The notes beneath the pieces were generated by a model, which did not search any database, was not told the origin of the DNA, and saw only the letters and a list, made by a program, of their open reading frames with translations. Shown one piece after another: positions 53,013-60,737 of a stretch of DNA of 64,000 bases (within the stretch, counting starts at the first letter, position 1; each line of letters opens with the position of its first letter). The stretch comes from Roseococcus sp. SDR (GTDB taxonomy: Bacteria; Pseudomonadota; Alphaproteobacteria; Acetobacterales; Acetobacteraceae). The stretch lies in NCBI RefSeq assembly GCF_019083995.1, contig NZ_JAHRCU010000003.1, positions 248,001-312,000 on the forward strand, in the 5' to 3' direction. Made by a program: the position numbers and the translations under genes.

Positions 53013-53990
53013 ATGTTCCGTCGCACCCTGCTGGGCAGCAGCCTCGGCCTGCTCGCCGCCCCCGCCGTGCTGGCGCAGGAGGCCTGGCCGCAGCCCGGCC
53101 GCACGCTGCGCGTCATCTGCCCCTGGCCGCCCGGCGCCGCGAATGACGCGCTGGCCCGCCTCACCGCGCAGAAGCTGAACGAGAAGCTTGGCGCCCAGGC
53201 CGTGGTGGAGAACCGCACCGGCGGCGCCGGGCTGATCGGCACCAATGCCGTGCTGCAGGCCCCGCCCGACGGCTATACGCTGCTCGCCTCCGCCTTCAAC
53301 ACGGCGGTCATGCCCCTCGTGCTGCGCAATGCGACCTTCGATCCGCAGCGCGACCTGGAGGTGATGGCGCGCACGGCGCAGGCGCCGCTGGTGATGGTGA
53401 TCTCGGCCAGCCGGCCGGAGCGCACGCTGGCCGATGTCATCGCCTCGGCCCGCGCGCGGCCGCGCGAATGGAGCATCGCCATCTCCTCGCTCGGTGCGGC
53501 CAGCCACCTCGCCACCATCGAGTTCAACCGCCGCACCGGGCTGAACCTCGAGATGGTGAGCTATCGCGGCACGCAGCCCGCGCTGACCGACCTGATGGCA
53601 GGCAATGTGCCGCTGCTGATCGACAACAGCTTTGCGCTGCTGCCGGCCACGGCCGGCGCCGAGGCCCGCGCTCGCGCGCTCGGCATCGCGACCGCCCAGC
53701 GCTCCACCCTGGCGCCGAGCGTGCCCACCATGGGCGAGGCCGGATTGCCCGGTTTCGAGTTCCAGTCCTGGTATGGCGTCTGGGCGCCCCGCGGCACGCC
53801 GGCCGCGATCAACGAGCGGGTGAATGCGCTGATGCAGGAGACGATGCGCGACCCCGCCATCGTGCAGCGCCTGACCAGCCAGGTGCTGGAGCCGGTGACC
53901 GAGAGCATCGCCGAGACGCGCCGCTTCATCGCGGCCGAGATCGCGCGCGCCACAGAGTTATTGCGCAGCGTAAACTATCAACCGGAATAG
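53013..53990 (+). CDS. Bug-type tripartite tricarboxylate transporter receptor
   Basis: 325-aa periplasmic receptor: signal peptide MFRRTLLGSSLGLLAAPAVL (to about AQ), then the family pattern WPQPGRTLRVICPWPPGAAN, AVVENRTGGAGLIGTNAVLQ, EMVSYRGTQPALTDLMAGNV and LAPSVPTMGEAGLPGFEFQS. AGGAGGA (52996-53002) gives a strong ribosome site. Last gene of the IclR-headed operon, presumably supplying its substrate; no membrane transporter genes are adjacent. Confidence 0.94.
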   Translation: MFRRTLLGSSLGLLAAPAVLAQEAWPQPGRTLRVICPWPPGAANDALARLTAQKLNEKLGAQAVVENRTGGAGLIGTNAVLQAPPDGYTLLASAFNTAVMPLVLRNATFDPQRDLEVMARTAQAPLVMVISASRPERTLADVIASARARPREWSIAISSLGAASHLATIEFNRRTGLNLEMVSYRGTQPALTDLMAGNVPLLIDNSFALLPATAGAEARARALGIATAQRSTLAPSVPTMGEAGLPGFEFQSWYGVWAPRGTPAAINERVNALMQETMRDPAIVQRLTSQVLEPVTESIAETRRFIAAEIARATELLRSVNYQPE

Positions 53991-54268
53991 GCGGGAGGAC
54001 GACCGAGGTCATTACGCTGCCGGATGTCCGCGGGCGCCCGGCACGTAACAATCAGGCAGACATCGGCGGCCTGCCGCTGACTGGTGGGAGCCTGCCTCCC
54101 GACACGTGCGCCCCCATGGCATTCGACCGATCAGCGTCGCGCAAAGGCGCGGCCGCGCGCGCAGGAAGCTTTCCGCGCACGCCGCGGAAACGGTGGGGCC
54201 CACACTCAGCCAGACCCGACAGAGTGAGGACGACCCAATGCCCGAAAACTCCGTTTGACCTCGAAGAA
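53991..54268. other. Gene-free stretch upstream of lexA
   Basis: With the SOS box and leader this leaves 364 bp without a gene between the Bug receptor stop and lexA. I see no convincing coding frame or RNA gene. A promoter-like TTGACC (54255-54260) with TATAGA (54276-54281) lies at its right end, overlapping the LexA box. Confidence 0.5.
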
Positions 54269-54283
54269 GAACCTTTATAGAAC
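54269..54283 (+). promoter_or_regulatory. LexA-binding SOS box (alphaproteobacterial type)
   Basis: GAAC-CTTTATA-GAAC is a perfect match to the alphaproteobacterial LexA box GAAC-N7-GAAC (reverse GTTC-N7-GTTC). It overlaps the presumed -10 TATAGA and lies 71 bp upstream of the lexA start, so lexA is almost certainly autoregulated. Confidence 0.93.
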
Positions 54284-54354
54284 ATAGGCGGTGTTTATGG
54301 TTTGTACCATCAGCCGGCACCGCCGCGCTGCCAACGCATGAAAGTTTTCATAGC

Positions 54355-55041
54355 ATGCTTACCCGCAAGCAGCACGAGTTGCTCATGTTCATCCATCACC
54401 ATCTCGAGACGACGGGCTTCTCGCCGTCTTTCGATGAGATGAAAGATGGCCTCGATCTGAGGTCTAAATCTGGGGTACATCGCCTCATTACCGCTCTTGA
54501 GGAGCGAGGCTTTCTGCGTCGACGCGCACATCGTGCCCGAGCACTTGAAGTTGTTCGACTGCCGCCACAGAAAATGAGCAGCGATATACCTCACAATTCG
54601 GGCCATTCACTCCGAAGCGTCAATTCTTTATCAGAACCCTTTGCTGATAGTCTGTCCCGCAAAGTTCCGCTCCTTGGGAATATTGCTGCGGGCCATCCAA
54701 AGGAGGCCATTGGGGAGACGACATCTTACATCGACGTCCCTACGGATATCCTGCACTCGGGGCCACACTACGCTGTAAAGGTCAGTGGCGACTCGATGTC
54801 CGATGCTGGGATCCTGGACGGCGACATTGCCATCATTCGTTTGGGATCTACTTTCGACAACGGGGATATCGTTGTTGCCTTGGTCGATAAGGCTGAAGCC
54901 ACATTGAAAAAAATCAGGAAGAGGGGCAACTCGATCGCCCTTGAGCCCTGCAACCCTCTCTATGAGACAAAGATCTTCGGCGCGGACCGCGTTGAGGTAC
55001 AGGGTACTCTTTCAGGTTTGATTCGCTCCTACAGGAAATGA
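54355..55041 (+). CDS. lexA: LexA SOS repressor
   Basis: 228 aa. N-terminal winged helix (residues 1-70; MLTRKQHELLMFIHHHLETT, SKSGVHRLITALEERGFLRR) and C-terminal S24 self-cleavage domain: cleavage site Ala112-Gly113 (in GNIAAGHP), catalytic Ser147 (in KVSGDSMSDAGI) and Lys185 (in EATLKKIRK). Represses DNA repair genes until RecA* triggers self-cleavage. A perfect SOS box lies upstream. GC content is about 50% in a sampled 60-bp stretch while neighbouring genes are near 70%, with A/T-ending codons, which suggests acquisition from elsewhere or an unusual constraint. The gene is standalone. Confidence 0.96.
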   Translation: MLTRKQHELLMFIHHHLETTGFSPSFDEMKDGLDLRSKSGVHRLITALEERGFLRRRAHRARALEVVRLPPQKMSSDIPHNSGHSLRSVNSLSEPFADSLSRKVPLLGNIAAGHPKEAIGETTSYIDVPTDILHSGPHYAVKVSGDSMSDAGILDGDIAIIRLGSTFDNGDIVVALVDKAEATLKKIRKRGNSIALEPCNPLYETKIFGADRVEVQGTLSGLIRSYRK

Positions 55042-55756
55042 GTTGATGTCGCGCTCCCCCGAAGTCGGAGGGGGGTGTTCGAAGAGCGCGCCAGACGCGG
55101 TGTATGGAGCTTACGTGCGGGCCTCCCTTTGTCGCTTTGCCCTTGACCGTTGTTTGCTTGCAGTCCCTGGGCGTTGGGCTTTCCAACCGAGGCGCGTATT
55201 GCCCACCGGCATTTGGATTCAGTCGGGCAGCAGCTCAAGGGAAAGCCGGATGTTGAGTTGGACACTGAACGTCGATCGGGAGCGGTCGTCGCATAGAGGC
55301 TCACGAACTGGGCTGGGGTTACTGCAGGGCGACACACCGGCATTGTCGACCCCTGCGCCAAGACTGGCTGCATAGCGTGGCCATGTCCCGTTCGATGCGG
55401 TCAACACCGCCGACTGCCAGGGTGAACGGAGCGCGATTCGATACCGATCCCAGCGCTGGACATGCGTGCTCGCCATGACGGCGCTTGCCAGCGTCACCTG
55501 CCAGGCGTGGCAGTTCCCGTCGCAGCGCTAACGTTCGATGTCGCCGAGCCGACGGACACCAGCGCCAAAGTGCATGAGACTGCCATCGGCGAGCTGCCTG
55601 AAGATCAGCATGGACCCGCCGGCGCAGGCGCCGCTGCGCGTTTGAAGCGGGCGAGAGGCTCCTGGCCCGGCCGCTCGGCAAAGTCGGGCACAACACCCGA
55701 TAACAAAACTCAACATTTCGCATCCGGGCTGCGCTGGCAACTCTTGGTTGAGAATG
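55042..55756. other. Gene-free or decayed region before the dctP operon
   Basis: About 700 bp without a gene I can support. Open frames exist on both strands (for example 55043-55375 rightward, 55319-55762 leftward) but none shows a protein family, good ribosome site or consistent codon bias. It may be a decayed gene. Near the right end is AACAAAACTCAAC (55702-55714), which recurs with one change before the GH8 gene (60647-60659). Confidence 0.5.
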
Positions 55757-55787
55757 ATACAACCATGCCGTGTTAACTCTTCATTAA
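55757..55787 (+). promoter_or_regulatory. Shared regulatory element, copy 1 (dctP operon)
   Basis: Blocks ATACAAC (55757-55763), AT (55765-55766), TGTTAA (55771-55776) and TTAA (55784-55787) recur with identical spacing at 60686-60716. The TTAA units are 11 bp apart, the spacing of tandem OmpR/PhoB-family half sites. The element ends 22 nt before the dctP start codon; copy 2 ends 22 nt before the GH8 start. Confidence 0.75.
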
Positions 55788-55808
55788 TACAATCCGAGAT
55801 GGCAACGC

Positions 55809-56930
55809 ATGACTGTCGAACCCAGGCGCAGGGGCGCATCGTTGCGGTGGAACCGGCTAGGCCAAGCTGGCCTTAGCGCCCTCGTGGGCCTTGGGGTGGT
55901 GTGTTTGCTCTGGGGTGCCGCGTTTGTACCCGCGCAGGCACAGCCGGCGCCGATCCAACTGAAGATCGTCGGCGGTCTCGCAGGTGTCGCCCAGTTCGAC
56001 CGCTATGAAGTGCCCTTCTGGCTGGAGCGCGTCCCTCGTCTGACGGGCGGCCGCGTTCAAGCTGAGATTGCAGCCTTCGACCGCAGCGGCATCCGCGGCA
56101 ATGAGTTCATCCATCTGATGCGCGTCGGCGTCGTCCCCTTCGGCACCCTGATCCTCACGGTCGCCGGGGCTGACGAGCCTGAGTTGACGGCCTCGGATCT
56201 GGCCGCCCTCAACCCCGACATGGCCCATCTGCGCCGCAATGTGGAGGCGTTCCGGCCTGTCCTGACCCGGATCCTCCGCCAGAACCATCACCTCGAAGTC
56301 CTCGCGGTCTATGCCTATCCGGCTCAGGTGTTGTTCTGTACGAGGCCCTTTACCGGCCTGGGTGACATCGTGGGCCGCCGCGTCCGGACCTCCTCAGCCA
56401 CACAGGCCGATCTTATGGAAGCGGTCGGCGCCATCCCCGTGGTCATCCCCTTCGCCGACATCGTCAGTTCGATACGCCGTGGCGCGGTGGAATGCGCCGT
56501 GACCGGCACGCTGTCGGGAAACTCGATCGGCCTGCACGAGGTCACGAGCCATGTGCATGCGATGGCGCTGTCTTGGGGCGTCAGCGTCTTCGCGGCGCAT
56601 GGGGCGAGTTGGGCCGCGTTGCCGGACGAAGTGCGTACGCAGATCAGCACTGGCCTCGCGGCGCTTGAGGCGGAGATCTGGACCGCAGCGGAGCAGGACA
56701 CCTTACAGGGCCTACGTTGCAACGCAGGCCAAGCGGATTGTGTGGCGGGGCAGCGTGGTCGGATGCGCATTGTCCCGGTAAGCGCCGTCGATGAGGAGAT
56801 CCGGCGACGCCTCGTTCGTCAGACCGTTCTCCCGCGTTGGCTGGAGCGGTGCGGAGATGAGTGTGCGAGGACCTGGAACGAGACCCTGGGCATCAGCACC
56901 GGCATCGAGGCGGGGGTGCCGGCGCGATGA
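55809..56930 (+). CDS. DctP-type TRAP periplasmic solute-binding protein (signalling partner)
   Basis: 373 aa: signal peptide or anchor (LSALVGLGVVCLLWGAAFVP, cleavage near AQAQ, about residue 45) then the DctP fold (ERVPRLTGGRVQAEIAAFDR, VRTSSATQADLMEAVGAIPV VIPFADI, AVECAVTGTLSGNSIGLHEV). No TRAP membrane subunits follow; instead the gene overlaps a hybrid kinase gene by ATGA. Two Cys in the C-terminal part (GLRCNAGQADC) and two near the end (RCGDECARTW) may form disulfides. It is likely a ligand sensor for the kinase rather than a transporter part. Start ATG 55809 lies 22 nt after the shared element. Confidence 0.88.
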   Translation: MTVEPRRRGASLRWNRLGQAGLSALVGLGVVCLLWGAAFVPAQAQPAPIQLKIVGGLAGVAQFDRYEVPFWLERVPRLTGGRVQAEIAAFDRSGIRGNEFIHLMRVGVVPFGTLILTVAGADEPELTASDLAALNPDMAHLRRNVEAFRPVLTRILRQNHHLEVLAVYAYPAQVLFCTRPFTGLGDIVGRRVRTSSATQADLMEAVGAIPVVIPFADIVSSIRRGAVECAVTGTLSGNSIGLHEVTSHVHAMALSWGVSVFAAHGASWAALPDEVRTQISTGLAALEAEIWTAAEQDTLQGLRCNAGQADCVAGQRGRMRIVPVSAVDEEIRRRLVRQTVLPRWLERCGDECARTWNETLGISTGIEAGVPAR

Positions 56931-59818
56931 CCTATGGCCGCCCCCTTCGTATCGGCATCGCTATTTGCGGCGTCCTTCTGCTTCTCACCCAGGCGCTGGC
57001 CGTGGGCGCACTTCTCGACGCATCACGCAGAACTGCCATGGAGAGTGCGACCGGGCTGACCGAACGCGCCGGGCATGCAGTGCGCGACGCCATCAATCGC
57101 ACGCTCTTCCCGGTGGACGCGATGCTAGCGAGCCTGCCCGCCCTGCTCGCCCCTGTCCTTGGCAATCCAGCCGCTTCAGCGGCGGAGCGCGAACTGGAGG
57201 GGGTGAACAGCCAACTGCGCCACCTCAACAGCCAGAACTTTGCCGTCCGCGACATCCTGCTGGTCGATGGCGCGGGGCGCACCGTAGCCGCGGCGCTGCC
57301 GGCTTCGCGCCGCCGACCGCTCGTAGCGCCGATCGGACCGGGCTATGTCAGCGCGGGCCTGAGCGCAGGCGGACTCCTTGTCAGCGAGCCGGTCCGCAAC
57401 CCGGCCACGGGGGAATGGTCGGTATTTTTCGCGCGGCCGATGCAGCTTCCTGGGTTGGGGAACGTGCACGGCGTGGCCGAGGTGCAGGTCCAGATGCTTG
57501 CAAACCTCATGGCACCGGGGATCGAGACCCCGGGTTTGCGCATCTGGCTCGAACGCGCGGGGGGTACGATCCTGGCGGCCACCGCCCAGAACCACGGGCT
57601 TCGTCTGCAGCCCGGCCCCGCAGAGAACATGGGCCCAGCCATCCATCCCTCGCGAATGGACGGTCGCGATGTGATCGGCACCTCATGGCAGACGCTGTAT
57701 CCGGCACTGAGGTTGACAACCGAGATGGAGGTAGACGCGGCGCTCTCGGCCTGGCGAGTCAATCGCGACCGGACGGTGCTGATCTCTGCGGTTTTCGCCT
57801 TGCTGACGATAGCGCTCATGATCGCGCTGATCGTCTGGCTCACTCAGCGTGATCGTGCGGAAGCCGACCGCGTGGCGTGGCGGCGCCAGTTGGAAGATGC
57901 GTTGGACAGCATGACCGATGGCTTCGTCATGTTCGACGCGACAGACCGGCTGGTGGTGTCCAACCGCAGCTACCGCGACATGTATCGCATCTCGGCGCCC
58001 TTCATCAGGCCCGGCGCGCATTTCGACGACATCATCCGCGAGGGAGCCAGGCGTGGCCAGTATCCGCAGTTGCAGGGCGAACCGACCGACGCCGCAATCG
58101 AGGCCTTCCTGCAGGATCTCAAGCTGCGACGCCGCCGGGGCGAACTCCAGCAGTTCGAGCGTCTCCTTCCCGATGGTCGCTGGTTGCTGTTGACCGAACG
58201 CCCCATACCCGACGGCGGCGTGGTAGGCATCCGCACCGACATCACGGAACTCAAGCGCGCAATGGCAGAGCTCAGCGTTGCGCGTGACATGGCGCAGCGC
58301 GCTTCAGCTGCCAAGGGCATGTTCCTGGCCCGCATGTCGCACGAGCTTCGCACGCCGCTGAACGCCGTACTCGGCTTTGCGGAACTGCTCCTGCAGAACG
58401 CGGATCTCGGCACGGGGCAGCGCGAGCAGCTGGGCCTTGTCTACAACGCAGCCGCCCACCTGCGCGATGTGGTGAACACCCTGCTCGATCTCTCCAAGGC
58501 AGAAGCGCGGAGCCTGGACATGAAGCCCCGAGCCACAGCCCTTCGTCCCCTAGCGGAGGTCTGCGCCGCACTCGTCGCTCCAGAGGTAGAGCGCCGGCGC
58601 ATCGCCCTTGCGGTTGACGTTGACGCCGCGCTTCCGGCCACAGTCCTCGTGGATCCGCTTTGCCTCCGCCAGATCCTGCTGAACCTGCTCTCCAACGCGG
58701 TAAAGTTCACCCCGGCGGCAGGACGCGTTGTCATGCGGCTGAGCCAAAGCCGACCCGGCTGGGTGCGCATTGAGGTCGAAGACTCAGGAAGCGGCATTCC
58801 GGAGGAGAAGCGCACGCTGCTGTTTCGCGATTTCAGCCAGATCGGCGCGCCGGTCGAACCCGGGGCGCCTTCCACCGGGCTTGGCCTCGCCATCTCGGCG
58901 CAGCTTGTGGCTGCGATGAACGGCCAGATCGGCTGTGATTCCGCCCCCGTGCGTGGCGCCCTGTTCTGGGTCGAATTGCCGATGCCGGCGATGAGCGAAC
59001 CTGAGGTCGCCGAGGCAGTACCCGCCCCCGAGCCGCCTGCCCCGCCCGAACCCGAGACAGCGCGCCCGCTTCGGTTGCTGGTGGCGGACGATATCCTGGT
59101 CAATCGCAGCCTCGCCCGAGTCATGCTGGAAAAGGCCGGGCATGTCGTAGACTTGGTGGCGGACGGGATGGCGGCCGTGGAGGCAGTCCAACGCACCGCC
59201 TACGATGTCGTGCTGATGGACGTGCAGATGCCCGGTATGGACGGCCTGGAGGCGACGCGTCGCATCCGCGCGCTGGAGGGCCCGGCCGGCCAGGTCGTCA
59301 TCATCGCCCTAAGCGCCTCGGCCATGGTGGATCAGGTGCAGTCCTGCCTCGATGCCGGCATGGATGGGCATCTGGCCAAGCCAATCAATCGCGCACAGCT
59401 GCTTGAAAAGCTGGCGGATGTCACGCGCCGCCGGGGCGGACCGCCCGAGGTGCCGGCCGAGGTGCTCGCGCAGGGCGCCGCGCGGCTGCGTGCCCGTATG
59501 GGGGCCGCAGCCGAGCCTGTCATTCGTGGGCTCATGCAGGAGATTCGGACAGGGCTTGAGGTGGTCCCCGAACACGCCGCGCGCGGCGATATGACCAACC
59601 TCGCCGCAGCCGCTCGGCGACTCGCGCCCGTACTGCGCGAGTTGGATGCTGACGCGGCAGCCGAGGCGACGATGCGGCTGGGCCACGCTGCGACGAATGG
59701 CGGCGAGTTGTCAGGCGCGCTCGCGGACTGGCAGCAGATAACGGCTGGGCTTGCACGCGAACTTCGCGAAACGGACCATGCAGTGATGGAGGAGGGGCAT
59801 GCGCCGGGCGGACGGTGA
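56927..59818 (+). CDS. Hybrid sensor histidine kinase with degenerate HPt-like tail
   Basis: 963 aa. First span (about 9-30), periplasmic double-Cache-like sensor (about 31-280), second span (284-305), PAS (about 325-440; FVMFDATDRLVVSNRSYRDM), HisKA with His472 (in ARMSHELRTPLNAV), HATPase (NLLSNAVKF, DSGSGIPEE, STGLGLAIS), a Pro-rich linker (690-712), receiver with phosphoacceptor Asp765 (VVLMDVQMPGMDG) and Lys818, and a helical C-terminal segment (845-950) shaped like an HPt domain. Where HPt has AH-x-LKG the sequence reads AR-R-LAP (Arg897), so the phospho-His is missing. Operon overlap with DctP (ATGA) and with the next regulator. Kinase activity itself looks intact. Confidence 0.92.
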   Translation: MTYGRPLRIGIAICGVLLLLTQALAVGALLDASRRTAMESATGLTERAGHAVRDAINRTLFPVDAMLASLPALLAPVLGNPAASAAERELEGVNSQLRHLNSQNFAVRDILLVDGAGRTVAAALPASRRRPLVAPIGPGYVSAGLSAGGLLVSEPVRNPATGEWSVFFARPMQLPGLGNVHGVAEVQVQMLANLMAPGIETPGLRIWLERAGGTILAATAQNHGLRLQPGPAENMGPAIHPSRMDGRDVIGTSWQTLYPALRLTTEMEVDAALSAWRVNRDRTVLISAVFALLTIALMIALIVWLTQRDRAEADRVAWRRQLEDALDSMTDGFVMFDATDRLVVSNRSYRDMYRISAPFIRPGAHFDDIIREGARRGQYPQLQGEPTDAAIEAFLQDLKLRRRRGELQQFERLLPDGRWLLLTERPIPDGGVVGIRTDITELKRAMAELSVARDMAQRASAAKGMFLARMSHELRTPLNAVLGFAELLLQNADLGTGQREQLGLVYNAAAHLRDVVNTLLDLSKAEARSLDMKPRATALRPLAEVCAALVAPEVERRRIALAVDVDAALPATVLVDPLCLRQILLNLLSNAVKFTPAAGRVVMRLSQSRPGWVRIEVEDSGSGIPEEKRTLLFRDFSQIGAPVEPGAPSTGLGLAISAQLVAAMNGQIGCDSAPVRGALFWVELPMPAMSEPEVAEAVPAPEPPAPPEPETARPLRLLVADDILVNRSLARVMLEKAGHVVDLVADGMAAVEAVQRTAYDVVLMDVQMPGMDGLEATRRIRALEGPAGQVVIIALSASAMVDQVQSCLDAGMDGHLAKPINRAQLLEKLADVTRRRGGPPEVPAEVLAQGAARLRARMGAAAEPVIRGLMQEIRTGLEVVPEHAARGDMTNLAAAARRLAPVLRELDADAAAEATMRLGHAATNGGELSGALADWQQITAGLARELRETDHAVMEEGHAPGGR

Positions 59819-60632
59819 CGTGACCCTGGGTCGTCCGCGCCGGTCAGCCCCCTCATACCTGCCCTCCCTACCGGACGCATCGTCACAGGGCCAAAGGCCC
59901 ACAGCGGCTCCGAGCCGGCACGGCCGTGGCGAGGCCACCGCGCCGTCACGGGGCTTGGCTGAACGAATTCTCTTGTTGGACCAGGATGCGGAGCACCTGC
60001 GTCGCCTCACGCAGTATCTCACGGGGCACGGCTACCGGGTCACTGCCATACAGGGCGCGGATGAACTGCCAGTGCGGCTGCAGTTGGAGTCGCCCGATCT
60101 CATCTTGCTCGAACAGCGCCTTGGAGACGTCACGGGTACCGAGGTGCTGGGCCGCATTCGTGCGGTTTCAAGCGTGCCGGTCATCATCCTCACCGCGCAA
60201 TCGGATCCGGTGGATCGCATCATCAACCTCGAGATGGGCGCTGACGACCAGGTGCACAAATCCGTCCCGGAGCGGGAGATCATGGCGCGCATGCGCGCTG
60301 TGCTGCGCCGGATGCAAGGCTCTGCCTACCGCTCACAGCCTGCTTGGGTGCTCTCGGAAGGTCGGCGGGATGTGGTTCGCCCTGACGGCTCCGCCTGCGG
60401 CCTGACGACTGCCGAGTTCGGCGTGTTGCGTGCCCTCGCCTCGGCAGAAGGCCAAGCCGTCACGCGCGCTGAATTGTGCGAGAGAGTGCTCGGACGGCCG
60501 CTGCATCCTGGGGATCGGGCGGTAGACACAGTGATCTGCAAGCTTCGCCAGAAGCTTGCTCCAGGCGTCATCGTGACGGTGCGGCCCGCGGGTTACGCCT
60601 TCGCTGGCTTCCCGAGCCCAGCGGCTGGCTGA
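59799..60632 (+). CDS. OmpR-family response regulator with Asp-to-Glu phosphoacceptor
   Basis: 277 aa. A Pro/Arg/Ser-rich 52-aa N-terminal extension precedes a receiver (about 55-170) and an OmpR winged helix (about 180-270; CGLTTAEFGVLRALASAEGQ, RAVDTVICKLRQKL, VRPAGYAFAG). In the receiver the phosphoacceptor position reads LILLEQRLGD, Glu105 (codon GAA at 60111-60113) where LxLxDLxLP is expected; the acidic pair is Asp61/Asp63, and the KPF motif is KSV. This predicts a phospho-independent, possibly constitutively active regulator. ATG 59799 is backed by a strong GGAGGAGGGG directly upstream and lies inside the kinase gene end. Confidence 0.9.
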   Translation: MRRADGDVTLGRPRRSAPSYLPSLPDASSQGQRPTAAPSRHGRGEATAPSRGLAERILLLDQDAEHLRRLTQYLTGHGYRVTAIQGADELPVRLQLESPDLILLEQRLGDVTGTEVLGRIRAVSSVPVIILTAQSDPVDRIINLEMGADDQVHKSVPEREIMARMRAVLRRMQGSAYRSQPAWVLSEGRRDVVRPDGSACGLTTAEFGVLRALASAEGQAVTRAELCERVLGRPLHPGDRAVDTVICKLRQKLAPGVIVTVRPAGYAFAGFPSPAAG

Positions 60633-60685
60633 CGGCGGGGCCGATCAACACAACTCAACCATTCTCCACCTCGTTGCGACTTTGC

Positions 60686-60716
60686 ATACAACTATAGGTT
60701 GTTAATATCGAGTTAA
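60686..60716 (+). promoter_or_regulatory. Shared regulatory element, copy 2 (GH8 gene)
   Basis: ATACAAC (60686-60692), AT (60694-60695), TGTTAA (60700-60705) and TTAA (60713-60716), with the same spacing as copy 1 at 55757-55787. The two TTAA units are 11 bp apart. It ends 22 nt before the GH8 start codon, as copy 1 does before dctP. Also contains the palindrome ACAAC-TATAG-GTTGT (60689-60703). Confidence 0.75.
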
Positions 60717-60737
60717 CACTCCGCCGGAACCAGATGC

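Noticed and set aside
55319-55762. A 147-codon minus-strand frame before dctP
   Set aside because: Arg/Ala-rich composition, no recognised family, and it would overlap the shared promoter element.
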